Positions 35,572-47,625 of a stretch of 64,000 nucleotides of DNA are shown here, piece after piece (positions within the stretch are counted from its first letter, which is position 1; every line of letters begins with the position of its first letter). The notes beneath the pieces are model-generated. The model was not told where the DNA came from. It saw only the letters and a program-made list of their open reading frames with translations, and made no database searches. The stretch is from positions 322,225-386,224 of the forward strand of contig JAVSML010000980.1 of NCBI GenBank assembly GCA_038503035.1, in the 5' to 3' direction. This stretch comes from Crocodylus rhombifer. Taxonomy: Eukaryota > Chordata > Crocodylia > Crocodylidae. Position numbers and translations under genes: made by a program.

Positions 35572-37207
35572 GGGGTAGGCAAAATACGGCCCATGGGCCG
35601 GATCCGGCCTGTGAGGCCATTCTGTCCAGCCCACGGGGCCCCTAAAAAATATAGAAAACTAATATTTCTCTGCCTTTGGTTCCTGTCAAAAATGAAAGGA
35701 ACCAAGGGCAGTAGGACTCAGGGGAAGCCCCAGCAGGGCCTACCCAGCCCTGCCGCCACAGCTGGAAGCCCTAGCCAGGGTTTCTAGCCTAGGACCATGT
35801 GGCTGCCCCACCCCGGAACCGCAGGTAACGGGGGAGGGGGAAAGGCAGGGGAGGACCCTGGGCAGGGAAGGAGCCCGGAGAAAAGCTGAGCGGGGGGAAA
35901 AGTGGCCCTTCCCCCACCCTGTGGCTGGCACCGCGTGCTGCAGCCGCTTGCAGCATGTCTGGGGCTGCCTGTGCCTGCTCTAGACAGCTCAGCAGGGAGC
36001 CCTGTCCACGGGGCGGGGGAAGGGCCACTTTTCCCTGCTCCACGCTCTGCTTTTCCCCAGGCTCCTTCCCTGCATGAATGAAAGCGACCCATCCCCACCT
36101 CGTGGCCGGCGCCCCGCACTGCAGCCGCTCACAATCCATGGGGCTGTCTGGAGCAGGTGCAGGCAACCCTAGGCAGGCTGCAAGCAGCTGCAGTGCGGGG
36201 TGCCAACCACAGGGCGGGCAAGGAGCTGCTTTCCCCACACCACCTTGTATGCTCTCCTGGGCCCCGCCAGCTCCAGGCTTGCCTGTCAGGGCTGCGCTTG
36301 GCGCCAGCAGCTACGGCCCCCCCCCCCCCACCAACGTGCTGCTCTGGGCAGTGTTTGCCACTGCCACCTGTGGGCTGTGAGGTGTGTGCTCCGGGAGGGC
36401 AGCAGCAGCCAACACTTCCTGGCACAGCAAGTGGTGGTGGGGGGGGGGGGGGGTGTCACAGCTGCTGCCGTCATACGCAGCCCCGAAAGACGAGCCTGCG
36501 GTCGGCATGGAGCCCAGGCTGGCAGTGGGGCCGGGTTACAAAATGGTGCTGAGCGCAGGGAAAAGTGGCCCCTTGCCCCGTGGCCAGTGCCCCATGCTGT
36601 AGCTGCTCGCAGCCCATGTAGGGCTGCCTGTGCCTGCTCAGGACAGCCCCGCTTGGGCTGTGAGTGGCTGCAGCAAGGAGTGCCAGCCATGGGGTGGGCA
36701 AAGGCCTGCTTTTCCCCACACTCAGCACCAGCTTCTTCCCTACCAGTGAGCAGGGGGTTGGGACTGTGCGCTGCCCTGCCACCTGTACCACGGGGCTGGG
36801 GGGCACTGGGGGTGAGTGGGCAGGGAGCCAGCAGGAACACGGGGCCCATACTGGTGTCCCAAGTCCAGTGCAGGCTGGGGCCCAGAGCAGGGTGGCAGGA
36901 GTGCGGGGTCCCAGCTGGCAGGGGCTCTATGGAGCCGGGCCAGCTCCCCCCTCTCCCTGCTGGTGCAGTCCAGCCCAGCTCCACAGACCCCTGCCAGCCT
37001 GTGCCCTGCTTTGGGCCCCACCAGTGCTGGCCCTGGGACATGGGACCAGTGTCCTAATGTCTTGGGACCAAAGACATTGGGAAATTGGTCCCAAGATGGT
37101 GACCAGGGGGCGGGGCACCTGACAGGGGGCACGGCTACCCATGCGGTCCTTGACAGCCTGCCAAAACTGGGTAAGCAGCCCTCCACCTGAAATAATTGCC
37201 CACCCTC
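35572..37207. mobile_element. Large GC-rich hAT-like element (GGGTGGGCAAA family), about 1.64 kb
   Basis: The left end reads CGGGGTAGGCAAAATACGGC and the reverse complement of the right end GAGAGGGTGGGCAATTATTT. The interior is strongly GC-rich and built from repeated modules: a block with GGGAAAAGTGGCCC, GGCTGGCACC and GCTGCAGCCGCT recurs in direct orientation (near 35896, 36080 and 36557) and inverted (near 36170 and 36657). Overlapping open frames of up to 285 codons on the plus strand and 251 on the minus strand result from the base composition and contain no known domain. The 169-bp MITE at 55589 joins the two ends of this family. Confidence 0.7.
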
Positions 37208-37768
37208 TCCAAATTCTTTAAAAAATGTGTAGCCTAGAACTTCGCACAGTATGAGGTTTAACCAGTGTCAAGCAGAGAAGCACTATCACCGCCCATGTCT
37301 TGCACCTAATACCATATTCACTTTTTGTGCAACTGCATCACACTGGACTTGTGGTCTACCAAGACTCCCACATTCCTTTCTATAGTGCTGCCATACAGCC
37401 ATGTGTGTCCCCCGTTTTGTATTTGTGCTTCTGATTATTCTTCCTGAGGTGTAGCACCTTGTATTTTTCTGCATTGAACTTCATCCTGTCGGTTCTAGCC
37501 CAGCTTTCCAATTCCAGAAGCCACTTCATTTCTGGCAGGTATGGGCAGCGCATTCTCTTCTAAGCTGCATCCTTGTGGTAGGAGGGGATGGAGGCAACAG
37601 AGAGAGTAAGGCTACTGTTGCTGGTCCTTTCAGGAAAGGAGACCAGTCGTGAGGAAATGGAGGGGAGGTAGAGTGCAAACCATGCCTCTTGCACACATTT
37701 TCTGTTTAAAAAACAAAAAAACAAAAAAAAAAAGTTAGAACCTTGCAATGCATGCATTTTCTTATATG

Positions 37769-38902
37769 TTTCATAGACATTTGGGCTGGAAGGGACCCCA
37801 GGGGATCATCAAGTCCAGCCGCCTGCCCCAGGGGCAGGAAGTCAACAGGAATCATAGGATCCCAGCAAGATAAGCATCCAAATGTGTCTTGAAGGTGTTC
37901 AAAATGGATGCTTGAACCGCCTCAGGTGTGTCAATCTGTTCCAAACCTTGGGGGCTTAGACAGTGAAGAATTTCTTTCTTATGTCCAGCCTGAATCGGTC
38001 ACAGCGGAGTTTATGACCGTTCCATCTTGTCATCCCTTGGGGTGCTCTGGTGAACAGACGTTCCCCCAGATCCTGATAAGCACCCCTGATAAACTTATAG
38101 GTGGCCACCAGATCACCCCTGAGCCTGCACTTTTCCAGGCTGAATAGCCCCATTGCTCTCAGCCTCTCATTATATTTATATTATATTTTCCTGACCTCTG
38201 ATCATGCGCGTGGCTCTTCTCTGGACCCTGTCAAGCTTCTCCGCTTCCTTTTTGAATTGCGGAGCCCAAAACTGGATGCAGTACTCCAGCTGCGGCCTCA
38301 CCAAGGCCAAGTACAGCAGGAGAATGACGTCTCGGGATCTGCTTGATAAGCATCTGTGGATGCAAGTCTGCATTTTGCTCACTTTACTAGCTGCAGCATC
38401 ACACTGACAGCTCATGTTCATCTTGTGGTCAACCATGACCCCCAAGTCCCTTTTATCTGTAGTGCTAACCATGCCTATAAGCATGGTACAGGTTTTTCCT
38501 CCCAAGGTGGAGAACCTTGCATTTTTCAGTGTTCTCGTCCACCATCAGGTTCTCGTCCACCATCAGGTGTGGATGCTTTACCCCAGAGTTTGGCCAGTCT
38601 GCTTCAGACACCAGTGTCCACGTCATTGATGAAGATGTTAAATAGTAGAGGCCCTAGGACAGAGCCTTGCGAGACCCCACTGGTCACAGCGCACCAAGAC
38701 AATTGGCTCCTGTTGACCACCAGCCTCTGGGTCCTACTGCGGAGCCAGTTACCCAGCCAATGGATCGTGGTGATGTCAAGACCACAGTAAGCCAGTTTAG
38801 CCAAGAGGTGATCGTGGGATACCAGATCGAAGGCTTTTTTGAAGTCGAGGTATACAACGTTGATCTCTTTCCCCCTTGTCCAGGTGATAAGTCACCTGGT
38901 CA
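37769..38902 (-). mobile_element. CR1-type LINE, about 1.1-kb 3' portion
   Basis: The minus strand carries the C-terminal half of a CR1 reverse transcriptase with recognisable pieces such as [27 protein letters not shown] and LVRPQLEYC, and ends at 37769 with the CR1 3' segment. Several frameshifts separate the frames (38804-38604, 38505-38176, 38153-37956). A short tandem duplication of TTCTCGTCCACCATCAGG lies near 38533-38568. It is the best-preserved CR1 copy here, yet not functional. Confidence 0.88.
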
Positions 38903-40690
38903 TAAAAGGAAATGTTGCAAAGATGCAGCCATCACCATGTAAACAGCTGTGTTTCTAACCTCTTATGCTGGCCTTGCAGAAGCTGCCACTGCTTTTCACC
39001 CTTCTGCAGTTCTGCTCAACTCTTAATAATAAAGTTAAATGTTTCTGTAACCAACTGAGATGTAAATAGATAATGTCTGCTTCTCTTCGTAAAAGCCAAA
39101 AAATGTAACGCATACATGCATGTTAATTTAGTATAAAAATTGACCATTTTTAGGCACAGATTCTCTTCCAGTAAGTGTAGAAGGACATAGCATTTGTTTG
39201 TCTCTAAAATACATGTCTGGCCCAGGAAAGGTGATCCTATGCCACCTGGAAATGCTCATTGCCATCTGATTCTTTTGCTGAGCAACTGGTATGCTTCCAG
39301 AGGCAGGTCCTTTTCTTTGCTGCAGCAGTATGGCTATTCTGTTCTGATAGCGGTAAGCCTTACATGACTCCTGAGGGTGGCTCATCACTTTCTGTTGTGA
39401 TGAGCAGCCCCTAAGCTCAGTCTTTGGATCCTACAGGCTTAAAGCAGAAAATTATATTTTGACACTAAAATATACTTCGGTGTTTCAGTTTGATTATTAC
39501 TTGCATTAAAATAAAAGTATGAAAAACATGTAGCATCTGCTTTAATGTGTATTTGCACTGATGTTTTAGAGTTGCAACAAAACAGTAGATGTTTGAGGGC
39601 TGTTGTTCAAATCAGATTTAAATGTCAGAAAATCTAGAATGATTTAAAAATCTAGAAGATCAAGCCATTTTTTAGATGGCAAAAATACATAGAAGTTTTC
39701 GTTAAAAGAGAGATATTCTTCTCTTTCCTAAGTTATGCATCTCCTAAATGGCATACCTTACATGTTTCAGACTGCCACACAACACTTTGGCAGGGACACC
39801 ACATTTGTGAAATTTCAAACTAACAGATATTTGTTGTGATATTTAACAGAGCTCAGACTTGCTTTATAGTGGAATGTTTCTTGCAACCTCAATGCTGTAG
39901 TCACCACAGTGACTGCACAATACTGCTAATATATATTTTTCAACATATGGAGATATGGACATTACTTTGTCTCATAAAGCTTTCTAAGAGCCAAGGTAAA
40001 TGTCCTAATTGCCATATTTGAGTCAGTGACAGAGGAGCCAGCTGTAGGATGCAACCAGAATTCTTTTCATAAGTACAACCTGACCTTCTAAAAATGATCA
40101 GGAATTCCTTCTCGCAATTCAGTAGCTACGGTTATTCTCTGAAATTGGCTTAACATAAAGCATAAAATATGAGGGAGAGTATATGTACAGGGCATGTGTA
40201 GTATAAGCCATCCTCTCCTATCAGTAGTAGAAGATCCATCCCTGATTGTTCTATTTAATGTGTCCCAGTGGACCTGTCCTCCATTGATTTGTCTAATACA
40301 TTTTTCAATCTAGTTACAGTGTCTGCCTCTACAACTTCCTGTGGCAATTAATTCCATAAATGAACTGTGTGCTGTATAAAAATGTGCTTCCCTTTGTTTT
40401 AAGCCTTCTCTTGTTAATTTCAGTGGGTCCACCCTAGTTCTTGTATTCTGGGACTTGGTGAATAACAGTTCTCTTTACTTTATCCAGATGCTTTATCATT
40501 TTATAGACTTCTATCATATCCCTCTTCAATCTTCTCCTTTCAAAACAGAAGAGTTTTAGCATTTTCATTTGCTGTTGGTATGGCAGTTCCTCCATACACC
40601 TGATCATCTTGATTGCCTCTCTGTGCCTCTTTTATTCTACTATGTCCATGTTGTGACATGTGAAGACCAGAATTGCATAGAGTATTCAAT

Positions 40691-41158
40691 GCAATTCTGG
40701 ATGGGGTGGTGGGGCCCCTAAAAAAATTTAGAAAATTAAAATTTATCTGTCCTTAATTCCTGTCAAAGGTGCTCATCAGGATCTGGGGAAACAGCTGTTC
40801 ACCAGGGCCCCCCAAGGGATGACAAGCTCGAACGGTCACAAACTCCACTGACTGGTTCAGGCTGGACACAAGAAAGAACTTCCTTACTGCCCGAGCCCCC
40901 AAGGTTTGGAACAGACTGCCACCTGAGGCGGTTCAAGCACCCACTTTGGATGCTTATCTTGCTGGGATCCTATGATCCCTGCTGACTTCCTGCCCCTGGG
41001 GCGGGGGGGCTGGACTTGATGATCCTCTGGAGTCCCTTCTAGCCCAAATGTCTGTGAAATCTATGAACCTGTCAAGGAGTGGGGCTCCCCATCTGGCTCT
41101 TGACAGCTTGCCACAACTTGTTAAGCAGCCCTTTGCTCGAAATAATTGCCCACCCCTG
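40691..41158. mobile_element. hAT-like element fragment, interrupted by a CR1 insertion
   Basis: The left part (about 40705-40769) has GGGGCCCCTAAAAAAATTTA and TTAATTCCTGTCAAA; the right part (about 41070-41158) has CTTGACAGCTTGCC and ends AATAATTGCCCACCCCTG. These match the two ends of the family at 35572-37207, in the same orientation. The extreme left terminus seems deleted. CCTGTCAA occurs on both sides of the inner CR1 and looks like its target duplication. Confidence 0.65.
40770..41069 (+). mobile_element. CR1 LINE 3'-end insertion nested in a hAT fragment
   Basis: Plus-strand CR1 3' sequence of about 300 bases, with AAGAACTTCCTTACTG, GGTTTGGAACAGACTGCCAC and GGCTGGACTTGATGATCCTC, ends in an ATCTATGA-type tail. 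CCTGTCAA before (near 40760) and after (near 41071) suggests a short target duplication. It is the youngest of three nested insertions. Confidence 0.75.
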
Positions 41159-42402
41159 ATCTACTATGATCCCAAGCTCTCTTTACTGAGTTATAATATC
41201 TAGTTCAGAGCTCAGGATTGTGTATGTATAGTTGAGGTTATTTTTCCGCTGTGTGCAGTACTTGAACTTCACTGCTGACAAATGCATCTGCCCCTTTTTT
41301 GCCCACTCACTCAGTTTTATGAAATCTTTGCGCAGTTCCTCACCATCAGTTTGGGATATGACTACCCAGAATAATTTAGTATACTCTGAAAACCTTGATA
41401 TTTCACCATACATACCCCTTTTCAGGTCATTTATGAAATGTTGAACAAAACTGAGCTCAGCACGAATTCTTGAAGGACCTCACTCTTGACCTCCTTCCAT
41501 CCTGAAAAATGACCATCTAGCTCTATCTTTTATTTCCTATCTTTTAACCAGCTTTCAAACGATAAAAGGAACTTCTTTCCAGTCCCATGGCAGCTTAATA
41601 TTTTTAAGAGCCTTTGGTGAAGGACCTCGTTGAAACCTTTTGAAAATTCAGATGCAGTTATGTTTTCATCTGTGTAAACTTAGAAGTCTTTTGAACCTCA
41701 GAACATCCAATTCTGTTCAGATCCCAAAACTTGTAGTTGCTTGCCTGAACTGTTTGTGTTCATAAAATCAGAACCTGATGCTGCTATTCTTACTATGGTT
41801 CTTTCCTTTCTTCTCTGTCAGCCATCAGTTTATAACTCTGGACCGAGGTAATTCTACCTACGTGTTGTAGATGGAGTTTTGTGACTTTATTTTTATTTTG
41901 TTTGAACAAAGTTAACAAGTTGGTGGAGGTGTGGCACGTAGATAACTTGGCTTCTCTACATTAGTGTGTGTGTGTAGTAGTTTTCCTTAACAAAAACTGA
42001 CTTGCTTCATCCTTAGTTTTCTTTTTAGATTCTTGAATTATTTATTTCTATCTTTGAGTTGTCAGTCAGGGGCTTCCAAATTTTTGCAGCCCCCATACAA
42101 TTTTTTCCCTAGCTGATTATGTATCACTGAAGAAGAGTTTGGCTTTAGGCACTGTGGCACTCATTGACAAATAAGTTACTTAAAGCATTCCCAAAATCAT
42201 AACTGGGGAGGTGATATTGGGTGAAGGAAAACTAAAGGGGATGGATCTTCCCTTTCAAAACAAAAGGTAGTTTCTTAAGCTTCACAGACAGCACACTCAA
42301 ATCTTCCTTGGAATAGCCAACCCCAACTTTCATACTAACTACCTTGATTCACAGCAGCATAGGTACAGAGCTGGAATTTGGGGGGGGGAGGAGGGTAAGC
42401 GG

Positions 42403-43822
42403 TAGGGCTGTGTGAAGCTTTGGTTGCTGATTCAATTCCAAGGAGATTCGACCTGATTCAGGGACTGAATCCCTGAATCCAAATCAAATTGGGAGACCAA
42501 TTAAAAGCTCCAAAATGATTAAAAGCATCCAAATTAATTTGGGAAAGATTTGGCTACTTCGGAGATTCGGCCATAGGCTAAACAGGCAGGTGACACAGCT
42601 GCCATCAACCAGTAAGTCTGTTGGGGTTGGGTAAGAGGGGAGGGAAGGAAAGGGATGTGAGAGGGAGGGATTAAAGCTAGGACTGGGACAAGCTGCCCAG
42701 CTGCGGTGGGAGAGTGAGCTACTTGGGGGTGGGGGAGTGGCAGCGCTCGTGAGTGGGGTCTCTGCCCTGCTCCAACTTGCTGGGACGGAGGGGGGGGGCG
42801 GGATGTGGGTATGGCTTGCTCCAGGCGGAAGGGGGCAAGTGGCAGCAGGGCAGAGCCCCTGCTCCCAGCGCTGATGCAGGCACAGTAGCAGCAAGAGCAG
42901 GGGCTATGCTGTGCTGCCACCCAGAGGAAGCTGTGCCTGCATTGTGCCGCCCCTCCACCACACTGGCTGGGCAAGTGGCAGCAGGGGATAGCGTCCACAG
43001 CTCCCTCCACTGGGGCAAAGGTGGGCACAGCCAGAGGAGCCATGGGAGAAACTTCCATGACTACCCTGCCCAACTGCCTCCTGGCACTTTAAATAACTAA
43101 ATAAAAGCCCGGTGCTCACCGGCTCTGGCAGCGCTGATCAGGGCCTCTGAGGGCTCATGGCCGAGTGTCCCCCCCCCACGCAATGGGGGTCAGTGGGGAT
43201 TGCCCTCCCACCCTGCTTGGCACCAGCACAAGAGCTGTCCCATGGTGTGGGTGCAGTGTGGCTAGGCAGGTGCCATGTGCTGTTTGGGAGCTGGGGCAAC
43301 TCTGCCTGTCAGCCAGAACCCGGCACCACTCAGCCCCAGCGACCCCAGCTCCCAGATTGTGGCTTGGCAGGATGCCATGCGCTTTGCACCCACACAATGC
43401 AACAACTGCTGCACGGGTGCCAGGCAGGGGGCGATCCCTACTGCCCTCCAGTGCCCTGTGCTGTGCCGGGGAGCTCTTCCACGAGTGCCTAGAGGCCCCA
43501 GTCACAGCTACTGCAGCCAGTGAGTGTGGGGCTTTTCTTTTCTTTTTATTTTTTTTAAGTGCTGGGACTACGCTGGGACTGGGCAGGGGTTGGGGCTGTG
43601 CAGGGCAGCATGGTGGCTTCTCCTGTGGTTCCCCCACCTGGGGGAGAACTTGCAGCCACCCAGCTGTGCCTTCGTTTCTCTGGCTGATTTGAATCTGTGC
43701 CAAATCTTCAACTCTGATTCAGCCAGATTGAATGGGGACAGTGATTCGAATCGCCGAATTGAATCGCTGTCCTCCGAATTGGCTGAATCCGAATTGAAAA
43801 CTCCCCTATTCGCACAGGCCTA
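42403..43822. mobile_element. hAT-like non-autonomous element with target duplication, about 1.42 kb
   Basis: The left end TAGGGCTGTGTGAAGCTTTG pairs with the right end whose reverse complement is TAGGCCTGTGCGAATAGGGG. The flanks GTAAGCGG (42395-42402) and GTAAGGAG (43823-43830) agree at six of eight bases. Subterminal regions carry many GATTC/GAATC motifs (potential transposase sites). The interior is GC-rich with short direct repeats. Open frames of 175-182 codons on both strands between 43155 and 43703 have no recognised domain. Confidence 0.7.
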
Positions 43823-44282
43823 GTAAGGAGTAACTTCTTGTTAGTGAATGTGAACATGCAACTGACAGCAGTGGTACTTCTTTCTTTTCCCCTCTCCTTT
43901 CCCCAGGTTGGCAGTCAGGGCAGTAGCCCCTCTTTCCCCATCCCCTTCTCCCATTATGGGAGTTTTGATGCATCGTATTTGCAACAGCTCTGGAATATGA
44001 ATTAACATAATGCAAAATTACTATCATAACCCTGTCCATTCTAGTGTTAATACAGTTTAAATATTGCTTAATTAAACTTACAGATGGTAGATGTCAAGTT
44101 TAAGTTTGTTACCTCTTGATTTGGCACTATGAAATTCAGATGTTGCTTAGAGTCTAAGTTGAAGTAAGGAAGTGGAAAGTAAACTGGGAATGATTCTGCT
44201 TACCAGAATCTGTTGTTTTTCTTCTCCTATTATTGATCTACTATTGATCTTTGTCTTTTCTGCTCTTTTTTTTATTTTCAAG

Positions 44283-44525
44283 GGTTTCCAATATACAGCA
44301 GCAGCTGGCCTTGCTAGATAATGAATCTTGGCCAGGAATGGCTGAGGCGGACAGGGACCGTCTTCAGCTCATAAAAGAGAAAGAGGCTCTTCTTCAAGAA
44401 TTACAGCTTATCAGTCAGCAGAGACGATCTCCAGAAGATTTAGCACGTTTGGAGGAAGAAAAACGGCGCTTGGAGGATGAAATTCGGTGTGCTCGGGCTA
44501 CTTCTGCTCATGGAGCCACTGAAAG
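44283..44525 (+). CDS. WWC3: WWC3 exon F (80 codons plus two split Arg codons)
   Basis: The 243-bp exon follows a long pyrimidine tract and TTTTCAAG (ends 44282). Its first base completes an Arg codon from exon E; its last two bases (AG) begin an Arg completed at 49611. It encodes VSNIQQQLALLDNESWPGMA, then EADRDRLQLIKEKEALLQEL and QLISQQRRSPEDLARLEEEK, ending in RRLEDEIRCARATSAHGATE. This is the conserved second coiled coil; WPG..EADRDRL and LISQQRRSPEDLARLEEEKRR point to WWC3 rather than WWC1. The donor is the weak GTTTGG. The open frame running on to 44589 is intron read-through. Confidence 0.96.
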
Positions 44526-44640
44526 GTTTGGAAATAATCAAATAATTTTCTTGTCTGTCACAGGATATGAGTGCATTCAATTGAAATGAATGAGGAATTT
44601 CATCAGATTTCTGAGAGATGTAAATGTTGTGGTGTCTATT

Positions 44641-45332
44641 AGGCCCTTGGCATTTGATCATGCTATTGGTTTCTAAGGAATTTTATGTCTGATCCCAAAA
44701 ATCACATATCCTGTCATGCCAGTTGTGCAAAATCAAATGCACAGTTTTGAGGATCAAGGATAAAATTCCTCAGATCCCAGTTGCTAGATCGCCTGTGCCA
44801 GGAGATCAGTTTAGGAGGACAGGATTCTGTAAGCTGGGCTCCCCAGATACTGGCAACACCAGTGCGGTCTACCATTGAGGTATCAGTTTCTCAGTGATGG
44901 GCTGCACCAGGGTGTCTTTTAACAGGCACACACGGGGGTTGTTTAGGTGGGGGAACATCTCTAAAAGCCAGGCATGGGGATACTTTTGGTGGTTGGACAG
45001 GAGACATTCAGGTCCAGGACTCGGGTTCTGCCTTCTGCCTAATCCCAGGGATTGGACCTGAGGTGACTGTCTCAGACCCTATGGCTGACCCCTTGATGTC
45101 AGTCAATGGATTCTCAGGGTGGGGCACAGAGCAGCATAGGTCTGGGACACATGCCACGCATTGAATTTGAAGTGTGATATAAACCAGCCACAAAGCTGCT
45201 CTGTATTAAATATGGCACATGAAATATGAAGTTTTTACAGCCGGTTTGCTGTTGTATCACACAGTAAGTTGGTTGAGTGTGTCATGTTACAATTTGTGGT
45301 GCAGTTAACATGTTAATTGTGCTGTAAATGTA
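44641..45332. repeat. Possible non-autonomous DNA element, related to 49739-50425
   Basis: Both copies start with AGGCCCTTGG/AGGCCCTTAG and, near the right side, share AAACCAGCCAYAAA, then a TCATGTTAC/TCATGTTTA segment and AACATGTTAA. The middle is much diverged. No target duplication was found, and the relationship is only suggestive. Confidence 0.35.
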
Positions 45333-47392
45333 ATTCTTGTCAGGATAATTAGTGCACTTTGCTTAGAGAAAGGCTAGAGCTCCAGTCAGCACTTACTGAC
45401 TGCACCTGTATTTCAAAACACACTTCACAGGGCTTCTGCAGTAGCATTAGAGTGAAATCAACTGAATTCAGATTCTTTTTTTTCTGTTCAGATTCTAGTG
45501 ACAGTGAAATTGATCAGAATTAAATCAAGTTAAATTTTAAGTTTGCTTGGAAAAACTCTGACCTGCAGGGCATGCCACTGGACTTTGCAGAATGGTTGGG
45601 GACACCAAAATAGACATGGGGAGAGAGAGAAGTTGATAGGATTCTAGAGTTAGAAATAGGATTAGTATTAGTTATAGAGACTTCTCCCATACTCAGCACT
45701 TGTCCTCATCAAAGATGAGCTTTATGATACATTTGTGTACATGCCTTTCCCATTACTTTTACCTATATACAGTTTGGTTGGATTCCAGATATGCTCCTAA
45801 AATGTTGTCTTCACTGTAGGTATTTTTATAGTTAAAATCAATATGAAGTTCTGTTCTTAATGAAAACAAAAAACATTTTAGGTGATTTATTTTAAGGTGC
45901 CACAAATTTTCACCCTAATTCAAGGAACCAAGAAAAGTCTGATTTTTTTGTATTTCAGTCAACTGTCCCTATTTATAAACTGTTTCAAATGTATAGAGAG
46001 AGCTTCTCTGTCAAACTTGCATATCCTGAATAATTAATACTTGAGTTTCATGAAAAAATTAATATTTAGATAATATTGCTAAACTTTATTGATGGTGAAG
46101 CTTTTCACTTCAGCAGAAATACTTCTATCTAGTATATTTTTCCATGTCTTAAAGTCATTGTCCCCCTGCATCCCCAAATGAGATTTTCTAAGGCATTCTT
46201 TTTTTTGATTTTTGGAACATGTTGAAGCATGAATTAATGGTAAAATGCCAGCTATGACACTTGAACAAAACTACGCTTACAACTTCAGTGCCATATTATG
46301 TAAATAGTAGAACTTTTTTTTTTAAGTACTCTTATTATGTAACTGAACATGACTACTTCATACAGGCTTGCAGAATTTTATTTCCCTTGAATATTTATTT
46401 TAGGCAGTAAATCCAAAAGATAATAGACGATTCATAGCATAAGTGTTTAATGTTTTGTATGACATTATTTGTGATTTTTGTAATAGCTTTATGTTGATAG
46501 TTCAGCTTAAAAATTGACAGAGAAGGGAGTTCGCTTTACAGTGTAGTGTAGTAAATTTTTATTGGTTGTTTTGGGAGTCTCATGTTAGTAGAGCATACTG
46601 TGCTGGCAGGAAAAGCAAGTTATTTTTCCATGGTGTAATCTGTGCTGTGGAAACCAGCATTCCAGTGTGATATTTGATATTTCAAATGCTAGCAAGAACT
46701 TGAGTTAAAACAGTTAAAATAATGTATGTTAAGAGCTCTATTTTTGTATATATATATAAAAAAGTATGTATAACACCAAAGTCTAGTTTAACTCTTGTAG
46801 TTTGTCAGATTTTATTTTTAAGCCTGTTAGTGATAGAAAATATTTGACTCAAAAATTCTCTTTCCAAATTCCACTCTCTACTCCACATCCAAAAGAGTTC
46901 TGGTTCTTGTTTAAGTATATGTAATGGCTATCTATTGCTATTTAAAATGTAGTATTAAACAGCTGAATAATTCTTTACTTGTACAGTAAAGTACAAGTAC
47001 ATGTTAACTTTTAATTGAAGTTTTTTGGAGGATACTGCTTTTTTGTTTTTCTGGAATTTCCCTAGTACATTAACAGCTTAATTTCATTTATCCCAAACAT
47101 TTCCCTTTCATTTCCTCTTTACTATGTTCCCATCAAGACCTCTGCATCATTATTTTAGCAGTTGTGAGAGACTTTGTTGGGACTTTCTGTGGACAGGTCT
47201 TCAGACTGATGTCCCAAGGCCTCTGACATAAATTAATATACATGTAGAATTGAGATCTGAGAAATTTTATGCCCAATTGCAGGAATTGGGCATACTGCCG
47301 CCATTCCAGACATGGAGGGCAGAATGTGTGATTTTTGGAATGGGGTATTCCTCAGTTCCTAGTAGACAAGTTGGTAAATGTAGTGTCTCCAG

Positions 47393-47625
47393 TTTCATAG
47401 ATTTCATAGACATTAGGGCTGGAAGGGACCTCGGGAGATCATCGAGTCCAGCCCCCTGCCCAAAGGGCAGGAAGTCAGCTGGGGTCATAGGATCCCAGCA
47501 AGATAAGCATCCAATTTAGTCTTGAAGGTGTTCAATGTAGGTGCTTGAACCACCTCCGCTGGCAGACTGTTCCAGACCTTGGGGGCTCGGACAGTAAAGA
47601 AATTCTTCCTTATGTCCAGCCTGAA
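47393..47625 (-). mobile_element. CR1 LINE 3'-end fragment
   Basis: Read on the minus strand, about 230 bases correspond to the CR1 3' end. The plus strand shows GGGCTGGAAGGGACCTCGGG, CAGCCCCCTGCCCAAAGG and GATCCCAGCAAGATAAGCAT. It is similar to the copy starting at 37769. Confidence 0.85.

Larger units (their letters stand above)
40245..41560 (-). mobile_element. Old CR1-type LINE relic, interrupted
   Basis: Two segments, 40245-40690 and 41159-41560, read on the minus strand as adjacent parts of one eroded CR1-like 3' region. Plus-strand landmarks include TCTGCCTCTACAACTTCCTG, CTATCATATCCCTCTTCAA and, after the gap, TGATCCCAAGCTCTCTTTA. The interruption is explained by a hAT-like element that itself carries a younger CR1. 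Confidence 0.7.
26113..44282 (+). other. WWC3: WWC3 intron E-F (18,170 bp)
   Basis: The largest intron in the window and its main reservoir of mobile elements: a GT-rich array and hAT fragment (27768-28258), a MITE (28561-28945), large hAT-like elements (29569-30851, 35572-37207, 42403-43822), a U2-like fragment (33968-34110), CR1 relics (34265-34835, 37769-38902) and a three-level nest (40245-41560). Stretches 26120-27400, 30860-33290, 34840-35570, 38905-40240, 41560-42390 and 43830-44280 show no recognised feature; 34840-35450 may be old repeat sequence. Confidence 0.85.

Noticed and set aside
36200..37057. 285-codon plus-strand open frame with 251-codon minus-strand partner
   Set aside because: Lies inside the GC-rich hAT-like element; overlapping long frames on both strands, low-complexity Ala/Pro/Gly/Cys composition and no domain point to base composition.
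43155..43703. 175-182-codon frames on both strands
   Set aside because: Inside the element at 42403-43822; mutually overlapping and without recognisable domains.
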